Positions 26,813-33,632 of a stretch of 33,632 nt of DNA are shown here, piece by piece. Within the stretch, counting starts at the first letter, position 1, and each line of letters begins with the position of its first letter. Below the pieces are notes generated by a model. It made no database searches. It worked only from the letters and a program-made list of their open reading frames with translations, and was not told the DNA's origin. The position numbers were made by a program, and so were the translations under genes. The stretch is from the NCBI GenBank assembly GCA_017854255.1, contig JAFMIA010000001.1, forward strand, positions 1 through 33,632. Direction: 5' to 3'. This DNA comes from Pseudomonadales bacterium. Its GTDB lineage: Bacteria > Pseudomonadota > Gammaproteobacteria > Pseudomonadales > Azotimanducaceae.

Positions 26813-27697
26813 ATGAACTTCAGCGCACGCTATTTGACCGATCCAAAATTTAAAGCTTTGCTTGCTGTCGCGAGGCTTGATAAGCCCGTGGGGACCTTGC
26901 TGCTGCTTTGGCCAACGCTCGCCGCCCTTTGGATTGCCGCTGAGGGATGGCCAGGCTGGCATTTGTTACTTGTTTTCGTGCTCGGCACCTTTTTGACTCG
27001 GTCTGCAGGCTGCGTGGTCAACGATATCGCGGATCGAAAATTTGATCCGTTTGTGGAAAGAACCCAAGACAGACCTTTGGCCCAAGGCGTGATCACCGTG
27101 CGCGCGGCGCTGCTCTGGATGGGCGTGTTGCTTGGTCTGGCAGCCATCCTCGTGCTGACCACCAATGTCCTAACCATTGTGCTTGCAGCCGTCGGCGCCT
27201 GCTTCGCAGGGTTATATCCCTTTATGAAACGCATAACCCATCTGCCGCAATTGGTATTAGGACTCGCCTTTTCAATGGGGATTCCGATGGCGTTCACTGC
27301 TGTGACGGGCGCGCTCAGTGAAGCGGCCGGGCTGTTATTTCTGGCTAACTTGGTCTGGGTCGTAGCCTATGACACCGAATACGCGATGGTAGACCGAGCC
27401 GAAGATCTTCTCATTGGCGTGAAATCAACGGCGATTTTATTTGGCGATCTGGATCGATTCATCATTGGGGTATTACAAGCGCTTTTTGTATTGCTACTTT
27501 GGCAAGTCGGTGGCCACCTAGACTTCAGCGCCGTGTACCAAGGCCTGCTTGCCGTCATTGCCGGCCTTTTGTGTTATCAGCAGTTTCTGATCCGCGATCA
27601 AAGCCGCGAGGGCAGCTTTGCCGCCTTTAAAAATAATCAATGGGTGGGGGGCACCTTCTTCCTGGCGGTTTTGATTGAGTGCGAGGCAATGCTTTGA
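26813..27697 (+). CDS. ubiA: 4-hydroxybenzoate polyprenyltransferase UbiA
   Basis: Membrane enzyme attaching the polyprenyl tail to 4-hydroxybenzoate in ubiquinone synthesis. The 294-residue protein has about eight to nine helices, the first aspartate motif [19 protein letters not shown] near residues 70-90, and the second [20 protein letters not shown] near 187-206, which bind magnesium and diphosphate. The N-terminus LARLDKP-type stretch ([17 protein letters not shown]) is family-typical. Start is ATG 26813. The chorismate lyase gene ubiC, commonly directly upstream in Pseudomonas and E. coli, is absent. The stop overlaps the start of dctQ (TGATG). Confidence 0.95.
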   Translation: MNFSARYLTDPKFKALLAVARLDKPVGTLLLLWPTLAALWIAAEGWPGWHLLLVFVLGTFLTRSAGCVVNDIADRKFDPFVERTQDRPLAQGVITVRAALLWMGVLLGLAAILVLTTNVLTIVLAAVGACFAGLYPFMKRITHLPQLVLGLAFSMGIPMAFTAVTGALSEAAGLLFLANLVWVVAYDTEYAMVDRAEDLLIGVKSTAILFGDLDRFIIGVLQALFVLLLWQVGGHLDFSAVYQGLLAVIAGLLCYQQFLIRDQSREGSFAAFKNNQWVGGTFFLAVLIECEAML

Positions 27698-28191
27698 TGG
27701 AAAAGATCGAGCGCCTCATCGATCAAGTATCAGGCGCCATCGGCCGGTTTGTCTCTTGGTTCATCCTGATGATGATGCTCATTACCGCTTTGGTCGTGGT
27801 TATGCGCTATTTCCTCAACCTCGGATCGATCCCGCTGCAGGAAACCATTGTGTATTTACATGGCGGCGTGATCATGTTGAGCATCGGCTACACCCTTAAA
27901 GTGAACGGCCATGTTCGGGTTGATGTTGTTCATCGAACCCTAACCCCACGCCAACGTCATTGGGTTGAATTACTGGGTTGGATTTTTTTTCTGATGCCGG
28001 TGAGTTTATTTTTATTTTTAACGAGCCTGCCCTATGTCGCCTTTTCTTGGGCCGTTTTTGAGTCTTCCGGCGCCCCCGGCGGACTACCGGGGGTCTTTCT
28101 ATTAAAAACCGTCATACCGATCATGGCGGCCTTATTGTTTCTCCAAGGCCTATCCCAAGGCTCAAAAGCCCTTCGCGCATTGAGGCAATAA
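27697..28191 (+). CDS. TRAP transporter small permease (DctQ-type)
   Basis: Four-helix small membrane subunit of a tripartite ATP-independent periplasmic transporter. The 164-residue protein has helices at about 18-42 (WFILMMMLITALVVVMRYF), 48-68, 92-118 and 136-155; the motif MRYFLNLGSIPLQETIVYLH between helix 1 and 2 and VDVVHRTL after helix 2 are the DctQ signature. ATG 27697 overlaps the ubiA stop, preferred over the GTG at 27679 inside ubiA. The large permease follows 1 bp after the stop. Confidence 0.9.
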   Translation: MEKIERLIDQVSGAIGRFVSWFILMMMLITALVVVMRYFLNLGSIPLQETIVYLHGGVIMLSIGYTLKVNGHVRVDVVHRTLTPRQRHWVELLGWIFFLMPVSLFLFLTSLPYVAFSWAVFESSGAPGGLPGVFLLKTVIPIMAALLFLQGLSQGSKALRALRQ

Positions 28192-28192
28192 C

Positions 28193-29557
28193 GTGGACTA
28201 TGCGGCCCTACTCATGTTCTTAGCCGTTTTCGGATTGCTACTTTTAGGCTATCCGGTTGCGTTAACCCTTGCGGGGACGTCTCTGATTGCGGCTGGGTTT
28301 GGCATCATAGCGGGGCATTTTGACTTGGCCTTCTTGTATGCCATGCCCAATCGCCTTTACGGCATTATGACCAATCAAACCCTGATTGCCGTGCCATTGT
28401 TCGTGCTGATGGGCGTGATCCTAGAGCGGTCTCGAATCGCTGAAGACTTACTCGACGGGATGACCCGGGCCTTTGGCCGGATGCCGGGCGGGCTTGGCTT
28501 GGCGGTCTGCTTGGTTGGGATGATGATGGCGGCCAGCACCGGTATTGTTGGCGCAACCGTTGTCACCATGGGCCTTATGGCACTGCCAACGATGTTACGC
28601 GCGGGTTATCACCCTGCGCTGGCGACCGGCACCATTTGCGCGACCGGTACCTTGGGACAAATTATCCCGCCCTCGATCGCCTTAGTCCTTCTGGGCGACG
28701 TCATCAGCAGTGGTTATCAACAGGCTCAGTTGAGTCTGGGTATTTTTAATCCAAAATCGATTTCCGTAGGCGATCTGTTTGCGGGCGCGATTCTGCCCGG
28801 CTTCGTTTTAGTCGGCTTGTATTGTTTGCTCATGCTCACCATCGCGATTGTGAAGCCAACGCTTGCGCCACCCGCGAATCTGCCGAAGGTACCGCTACGA
28901 CAACTTTTCATGAGCGCCGTGCCGCCCTTGTCACTCATAGGCCTCGTGTTAGGCTCAATTCTCTTTGGCGCTGCAACCCCAACTGAAGCGGCTGGCATAG
29001 GCGCCCTCGGGGCCCTAGTTCTGGCGTTATTACGACGCAGCTTAAGTTTTTCTGACCTAAAAGCCGGGCTCGTTTCAACAACCGAAACCACCTCGATGGT
29101 ATTCTTTATCCTCATTGGTGCCTCCCTATTTTCCCTGGTATTTCGAGGATTTGGTGGCGATGAAGTCGTGGCGCACCTGTTTGATCAGATGCCCGGGGGC
29201 GTGACGGGCGCCTTAATCATTGTGATGGCGGTGATTTTTCTGCTGGGGTTTATTTTGGACTTTATCGAGATCACGTTTGTCGTGGTCCCGATTGTTGGGC
29301 CAATCCTCATGGCAATGGGCGTTGACCCTATTTGGCTCGGTATTATGATCGCGATTAATCTACAAACCTCTTTCTTAACCCCGCCGTTCGGATTTGCGCT
29401 GTTTTATCTGCGCGGGGTTGCCAAAGAGACGGTCAAGACCGCGGATATTTATCGCGGCGTCGTGCCCTTCATCGTGATTCAGTTGATCTTACTACTCACC
29501 TTAGCGTGGCAGCCCTGGCTTGCAACCTGGCTGCCTGGACAGCTTTACGGCTCGTAG
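28193..29557 (+). CDS. TRAP transporter large permease (DctM-type)
   Basis: The main sodium-coupled permease of a TRAP transporter, 454 residues with about a dozen helices (ion-transporter superfamily). Recognisable stretches are LLLLGYPVALTLAGTSLIAA, ALPTMLRAGYHPALATGTIC, ATGTLGQIIPPSIALVLLGD, TPTEAAGIGALGALVLALL and LTPPFGFALFYLRGVAKE; the paired glycine/proline hairpins are the substrate/sodium site. The insertion SSGYQQAQLSLGIFNPKSIS in the middle is typical of the DctM group serving the COG4663-type binding proteins. The start is GTG 28193. Its 3' end overlaps the opposite-strand dctP end by 13 bp. Confidence 0.92.
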   Translation: MDYAALLMFLAVFGLLLLGYPVALTLAGTSLIAAGFGIIAGHFDLAFLYAMPNRLYGIMTNQTLIAVPLFVLMGVILERSRIAEDLLDGMTRAFGRMPGGLGLAVCLVGMMMAASTGIVGATVVTMGLMALPTMLRAGYHPALATGTICATGTLGQIIPPSIALVLLGDVISSGYQQAQLSLGIFNPKSISVGDLFAGAILPGFVLVGLYCLLMLTIAIVKPTLAPPANLPKVPLRQLFMSAVPPLSLIGLVLGSILFGAATPTEAAGIGALGALVLALLRRSLSFSDLKAGLVSTTETTSMVFFILIGASLFSLVFRGFGGDEVVAHLFDQMPGGVTGALIIVMAVIFLLGFILDFIEITFVVVPIVGPILMAMGVDPIWLGIMIAINLQTSFLTPPFGFALFYLRGVAKETVKTADIYRGVVPFIVIQLILLLTLAWQPWLATWLPGQLYGS

Positions 29558-30657
29558 CCTTCAAGCTTTGCGCGCGCATTGTGAAACGCCCGCTCGGACA
29601 ATTCGTTATAGTCCATCACGCTACGGCGATACGCCTGGTAAGAGTCAAAGATACGCTGATTTAATGGATCATCACCCACAAGGGCTTGGACCTTTTCATC
29701 CGAAATCACCTTCAGCGCCGCCAAAACATCATCCGGTAGGCGGCGCACTTGAACCTGGTGCACCTCAACCAGCTCTTTCAACGCTTGATTATTTCGGGCC
29801 GTGTATTCCGATAACACATCGTTATTGACCGCAAGCGAGGCATTGCGCAGCATGGCTTGCAGATCCTTTGGCAGCTCGTTGAAGGCGTCTTGGTTGATGA
29901 TGAGTTCAAGGTTGGGTCCCGGTTCTTGCCAGCCAGGGTAGTAGTAGTATTTCGCAACCTGATGAAACCCAAGGACCAAATCGTTAAAGGGCCCCACCCA
30001 TTCAGCCGCATCAATCACGCCGGTTTGCAGGCTCGTGAAGATCTCACCACCTGGAATATTGACCGCCGTCCCGCCGGCGGCTTCAAATACTTCGCCCCCT
30101 AAGCCGGGAATCCGCATCTTGACCCCTTGAAGATCGCTGAGGCTGTTAATTTCTTTATTAAACCAGCCCGCCATCTGCGTGCCCGTATTACCGCCCGAAA
30201 TCGGGACGAGGTTGAACCGAGCATACAGCTCTTCCCAAAGGGCCATGCCGCCACCATGCAACAACCAGCCGTTCATCTCTTGGGCTGATAGCCCGAAGGG
30301 GACTGCGGTAAAAAATTGCGCCGCCGGCACACTGCCGCGCCAGTAGTAGGACGCGCCATGCCCCATTTGCACAGTCCCTTGCGATACGGCTTCAAAAGTT
30401 TCAAGCGCCGGGACCACCTCTCCAGCGCCGTAAACCGTAATATCCAAGCGGCCGTTACTCATAACACGAACCCGCTCAGCGATTTTCTCAGGGGCCATCC
30501 CCATGCCGGGGAAATTTTTTGGCCAAGTGGTCACCATCCGCCACTTATAGATTTTATTCAGATCAACAGATCCTGATGCATCCGGCTCAGCAGGACTTTG
30601 CCCACAGCTGGTTACGAACAAAGCGCCAATAATAAGACTTACCGATAGCAGTTTCAT
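29545..30657 (-). CDS. TRAP transporter substrate-binding lipoprotein (TakP/DctP-like)
   Basis: Periplasmic solute receptor of the TRAP system. From ATG 30657 it has 370 residues; the first 18 form a lipoprotein signal (LLSVSLIIGALFVTSC) with lipobox VTSC, so it is probably lipid-anchored. The mature protein resembles the 2-oxo-acid/alpha-keto-acid binding family (COG4663, like TakP and FcbT1): WRMVTTWPKNFPG, GAGEVVPALETFEAVSQGTV, SGGNTGTQMAGWFNKEI, and AAEWVGPFNDLVLGFHQVAK with YYYYPGWQEPGP, where family members coordinate a metal-bound 2-oxo acid. GTG 30669 directly abuts the uvrD stop and is an alternative start. A 2-oxo acid or aromatic-derived substrate is likely, not proven. Confidence 0.9.
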   Translation of the reverse strand: MKLLSVSLIIGALFVTSCGQSPAEPDASGSVDLNKIYKWRMVTTWPKNFPGMGMAPEKIAERVRVMSNGRLDITVYGAGEVVPALETFEAVSQGTVQMGHGASYYWRGSVPAAQFFTAVPFGLSAQEMNGWLLHGGGMALWEELYARFNLVPISGGNTGTQMAGWFNKEINSLSDLQGVKMRIPGLGGEVFEAAGGTAVNIPGGEIFTSLQTGVIDAAEWVGPFNDLVLGFHQVAKYYYYPGWQEPGPNLELIINQDAFNELPKDLQAMLRNASLAVNNDVLSEYTARNNQALKELVEVHQVQVRRLPDDVLAALKVISDEKVQALVGDDPLNQRIFDSYQAYRRSVMDYNELSERAFHNARAKLEGYEP

Positions 30658-30669
30658 GAACGATCTCAC

Positions 30670-32862
30670 TTATATGGATTGTAATTTTGCGAAGGACAAC
30701 ATCAGCCACTTCGTACCAACCGCCTCAAATTTAACCTGCACGCGCGCCTGTTGGCCATGGCCTTCATAATTCAAAATCACGCCCTCGCCAAACTTCGCGT
30801 GACCCACTTTTTGGCCCAATTGAAATTCAGTCCCCGAGACCTCGCTCGCAACCCGCTTGACCTGATGGCTGGTTTGATAAGCCGGCCGAACCAGCGCCTC
30901 GTGAGATCGAACTTCCTCGATCAGGGTTGCAGGTATTTCCTGCACAAACCGACTCACCCGGTTATACCGATCCGTACCATTCAAGCGCCGAGTTTCAGCA
31001 TAGGTAAAGTACAGCTTGGTCATCGCCCGGGTGACGCCAACGTAACAAAGCCGCCGCTCCTCTGCCAAGCGGCCGGGCTCGTCCATCGACATTTGGTGCG
31101 GAAATAACCCTTCCTCCAGACCCGCCAAAAACACCAGCGGGAATTCCAAGCCTTTGGCGCTGTGCATTGTCATCATTTGAATGCTGTCTTGGTTTTGATC
31201 ACCTTGACCAGCGCCGGCTTCCAAGGCCGCTTGGCTTAAGAACTCATCCAACAACGTCATATCCGGTTGCACGGCCTCATCAAACAAAGGCACGTCATCT
31301 GGATCAAAGGTTTGGCCCGCAGTGACCAATTCCTCTAGGTTTTCAAGTCTGGCCTGACCCTTCTCGCCGCCTTCCTTTTCATAAAACGCCTTGAGACCCG
31401 AGGCATCGACGGTCTCCTCAATAAGATGCGCCAAGTCAAGATTTTCCGTCGCAACGTCTAGGTCATCAATCAGGTTGAGAAAGCCGCTGACCGCACTACT
31501 CGCCCGAGGGGTCAGTCCGCCGTGGGTTGTGAGGTTCAATGCAGCCGTCCACAGCGATTGGTTGGTTGACCGCGCCGCGTCCCGAATGATCTGAATCGAC
31601 TTATCACCGATACCCCGGGGCGGCAGGTTCACCACCCGCTCGAACGCGGCATCACTATGGCGCTGGCTCAATAGTTTGAGATAGGCCAGGGCGGATCGGA
31701 TTTCCGCGCGTTCAAAAAACCGTTGGCCACCGTAGATTCGGTAGGGCAATTGACTGCGCAACATTGCTTCTTCTAAAACCCTGGATTGGGCGTTCGATCG
31801 ATACAAAATCGCGCAATCGCGATAGGCATTCCCTTCGGCAAAAAAATTCTTGATGCGCTCAACGATGTAGCGCGCTTCGTCGATTTCGTTGTAAGCCGCG
31901 TACAGGGATACCGGGTCACCCCGTCCCAAATCGGTCCAAAGCGCTTTGCCCAAGCGGTCGGTGTTGTGCTCAATCAAGGCGTTCGCTGCGTCCAAAATGG
32001 TCCCGGTTGACCGATAATTTTGTTCTAAGCGATAGCTGATTGCGTTTGGGTAGTCCGACTGAAAGCGTTGAATATTCTCGATTTTTGCGCCGCGCCAACC
32101 ATAGATCGATTGGTCATCATCGCCAACAACCATCAACTTATCGGCGTTCCCCGTTAAAACGCGCAGCCAAGCATACTGAATGGCATTAGTGTCTTGAAAT
32201 TCGTCGACCAGGATCACCTTAAATCGCTCCCGGTAATGGTTTAGTAACGCCGGTTGCGCGAGCAACGTTTCGTGCATCCTGAGCAAGAGCTCTGCAAAAT
32301 CGACCATGCCGCCTCGATCACATGCCTCCTCATAAGCTCGGTAGATTGAGAGATGGGTGCGAATGTATAAATCCCCCTCATCTTGAATATGGTTCGGCCT
32401 GAGGCCTTCATCCTTTTGGGCATTAATCCACCAGACCGCTTGTTTGGCGGGCCATTTTTTGTCGTCAATGGATAAGTTCGAAAGGATCCGCTTGACCAAC
32501 CGCAGCTGATCATCGGCGTCAATGATTTGAAAACTTTGATCCAGGCCTGCATCCAGCCAATGTGCTCTTAAGAATCGATGCGCGAGGCTATGGAATGTGC
32601 CCACCCACATGCCTCGAAGCGGCATGGCTAGGTGTTCCTCGATCCGAGAGCGCATTTCGGCCGCTGCTTTATTGGTGAAGGTGACCGCTAAGATACCAAA
32701 TGGCGACAGCCCTTGGGTTTGCGCAAGCCACGCGATGCGCTGTGTTAGCACCCGGGTTTTACCGCTGCCGGCGCCAGCTAGGACCAGTGCGCTGCCTTGA
32801 GGCGCGGTAACAGCGGCCCGTTGCTCAGGGTTCAGGGACTCGAGTATTTCAGTAACATCCAT
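30670..32862 (-). CDS. uvrD: DNA helicase II (UvrD)
   Basis: Superfamily 1A 3'-5' helicase of nucleotide-excision and mismatch repair. The start chosen, ATG 32862, gives 730 residues beginning MDVTEILESLNPEQRAAVTA, the UvrD beginning; the frame is open 15 codons earlier (including ATG 32874). Walker A is AGAGSGKT (29-36), Walker B VDEFQDTN, then GDDDQSIYGWRGA, QNYRSTGTILDAANALI, MTMHSAKGLEFPLVFLAGLE and VGVTRAM. The C-terminal Tudor-like tail (GQKVGHAKFGEGVILNYEG) marks UvrD, distinguishing it from Rep. A 180-bp gap with an AGCGCG/CGCGCT hairpin lies upstream. The TRAP binding-protein gene directly follows. Confidence 0.95.
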   Translation of the reverse strand: MDVTEILESLNPEQRAAVTAPQGSALVLAGAGSGKTRVLTQRIAWLAQTQGLSPFGILAVTFTNKAAAEMRSRIEEHLAMPLRGMWVGTFHSLAHRFLRAHWLDAGLDQSFQIIDADDQLRLVKRILSNLSIDDKKWPAKQAVWWINAQKDEGLRPNHIQDEGDLYIRTHLSIYRAYEEACDRGGMVDFAELLLRMHETLLAQPALLNHYRERFKVILVDEFQDTNAIQYAWLRVLTGNADKLMVVGDDDQSIYGWRGAKIENIQRFQSDYPNAISYRLEQNYRSTGTILDAANALIEHNTDRLGKALWTDLGRGDPVSLYAAYNEIDEARYIVERIKNFFAEGNAYRDCAILYRSNAQSRVLEEAMLRSQLPYRIYGGQRFFERAEIRSALAYLKLLSQRHSDAAFERVVNLPPRGIGDKSIQIIRDAARSTNQSLWTAALNLTTHGGLTPRASSAVSGFLNLIDDLDVATENLDLAHLIEETVDASGLKAFYEKEGGEKGQARLENLEELVTAGQTFDPDDVPLFDEAVQPDMTLLDEFLSQAALEAGAGQGDQNQDSIQMMTMHSAKGLEFPLVFLAGLEEGLFPHQMSMDEPGRLAEERRLCYVGVTRAMTKLYFTYAETRRLNGTDRYNRVSRFVQEIPATLIEEVRSHEALVRPAYQTSHQVKRVASEVSGTEFQLGQKVGHAKFGEGVILNYEGHGQQARVQVKFEAVGTKWLMLSFAKLQSI

Positions 32863-33042
32863 AAAAGGGTCCATTCCTGGATTAGCGCGTGCTGCGCGCT
32901 GTAACAACCGGTTTGAGTAAAAAAGAAGCTTCCCGCCAAGTGTAACATTTCGATCTAGATGCGCGCTGATTTTGGCTTGGCAATTGTCTCCCTATCCTCG
33001 CTTAGTGGTATTCTTCTCAACTGCTAACTAAGAAGATTGCCT
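32863..33042. promoter_or_regulatory. Divergent regulatory region uvrD / methyltransferase-like gene
   Basis: This 180-bp gap contains a perfect inverted repeat AGCGCG (32884-32889) / CGCGCT (32895-32900) that would form a hairpin in the uvrD 5' leader, about 22 bases before the start codon. Rightward, TGG-TATTCT (33006-33014) is an extended -10 candidate with an AAGAAGA stretch before GTG 33043. I see no CTG-N10-CAG LexA box, although uvrD is LexA-regulated in E. coli. Confidence 0.4.
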
Positions 33043-33632
33043 GTGAATATTGTCAACAAGTGGACGCTGTCGTTACGCAAACGGAATAAGAATTTTCTGT
33101 TTGATGGTGATGATCAGCTTTTTAAATCCGCGGTTAAAACGGCTAAGGTTTACGCCGAATATGGTGTTGGCAAATCCAGCATCTGGGTACTGCAGAATAC
33201 AACAGCAAAAATTTTGGCCGTTGACACTTCCGAGCATTGGATCAATCACGTTCGGACTGAGGCGAACGCGGCAGACCGTTTTGATGTCGATTGGGTGGAC
33301 CTCGGCGCGATCGGTTGGGCGGGTCGGCCCAACAGCTTCGAGCGGCGCAGTCAGTTCAAGGACTATATTCAATCCCTCTGGTCACGGGGCGCAGAACCCG
33401 ACCTTGTTTTAGTTGATGGCCGTTTTCGGGTGGCGTGCTTTTTGTATAGTCTCGCCAAGGCAAAGCCAGGTTGCACCATCTTGTTCGATGATTATACGAA
33501 TCGACCAAAATACCACTTGGTCGAAGAGTTTATTAAGCCGACCGGTTTTTGTGGGCGACAAGGTCACTTCAGAGTGCCAGAAACACTGGACCGCGAGGCA
33601 ATTTTGGCGGAAGCCGATCGTTTCTCTTATGT
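33043..33632 (+). CDS. Methyltransferase-like protein, partial (runs off the right edge)
   Basis: The first 196 codons of an open frame that continues beyond the window. The start is GTG 33043 (MNIVNKWTLSLRKRN). AEYGVGKSSIWVL at about 38-50 resembles the SAM-binding glycine motif E-Y-G-x-G-x-S; ILAVDTSEHWINHVR looks like the following acidic strand, and DLVLVDGRFRVACFLY with TILFDDYTNRPKYHLVEEF like motif IV and the strand after it. This is consistent with a class I SAM-methyltransferase fold, such as those found near surface-sugar or sulfotransferase genes. I do not recognise a specific family member, and the catalytic function is unproven. Confidence 0.62.
   Translation, partial: MNIVNKWTLSLRKRNKNFLFDGDDQLFKSAVKTAKVYAEYGVGKSSIWVLQNTTAKILAVDTSEHWINHVRTEANAADRFDVDWVDLGAIGWAGRPNSFERRSQFKDYIQSLWSRGAEPDLVLVDGRFRVACFLYSLAKAKPGCTILFDDYTNRPKYHLVEEFIKPTGFCGRQGHFRVPETLDREAILAEADRFSY

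Overview
The window is a dense block of housekeeping genes from a gammaproteobacterium. The gene order resembles that of Pseudomonas-like and marine oligotrophic gammaproteobacteria: yggS-proC-yggT-rdgB-hemW, the ftsY-ftsE-ftsX-rpoH cluster, rpmB-rpmG, coaBC-dut-argB, rph-pyrE, yicC-gmk-rpoZ-spoT-ridA-recG and ubiA. RpoH, SlmA, SpoT and the rubredoxin are all of gammaproteobacterial type. TRAP and DAACS organic-acid transporters, tight packing and several missing customary neighbours fit a streamlined, probably aquatic organism. That placement is an inference from gene content, not a phylogeny.

Layout. 98-4375 (+): PLP homeostasis, proline synthesis, membrane protein YggT, a DUF4426 protein, ITP/XTP clean-up and HemW, nearly all coupled by overlaps. 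4381-8971 (-): trmB, a DUF423 protein, rpoH, ftsX, ftsE, ftsY. 8984-10112 (+): rsmD and coaD. 10109-10918 (-): mutM. 11027-13021 (+): a stand-alone hydantoinase/oxoprolinase A-type protein. 13093-13566 (-): ribosomal proteins L28 and L33 behind a long structured leader. 13949-17173 (+): coaBC, dut, argB, slmA. 17158-18527 (-): rph and pyrE. 18597-25229 (+): yicC, gmk, rpoZ, spoT, ridA, recG. 25226-26697 (-): a dicarboxylate/amino-acid:cation symporter and a rubredoxin whose frame is broken by one base. 26813-29557 (+): ubiA followed by TRAP permeases DctQ and DctM. 29545-32862 (-): uvrD followed by the TRAP binding protein DctP. 33043-end (+): a partial methyltransferase-like protein.

Working together. 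Many genes serve nucleotide and coenzyme supply (rdgB, dut, pyrE, gmk, coaBC, coaD), translation and RNA (trmB, rsmD, rpmB, rpmG, rph, yicC), stress and growth-rate control (rpoH, rpoZ, spoT), cell division and secretion (ftsEX, ftsY, slmA) and DNA repair (mutM, recG, uvrD). The TRAP transporter looks like an accessory insertion: its permeases are coupled to ubiA and its binding protein directly follows uvrD on the other strand.

I found no rRNA, tRNA, CRISPR array, insertion sequence, phage gene or defence island, and no convincing new multi-gene system. The best leads are the frameshifted rubredoxin, the split TRAP operon, a palindrome plus extended -10 placing the spoT start codon at the predicted transcription start, the hairpin-bearing rpmB leader, the orphan HyuA, and the habit of convergent genes overlapping at their stop codons.
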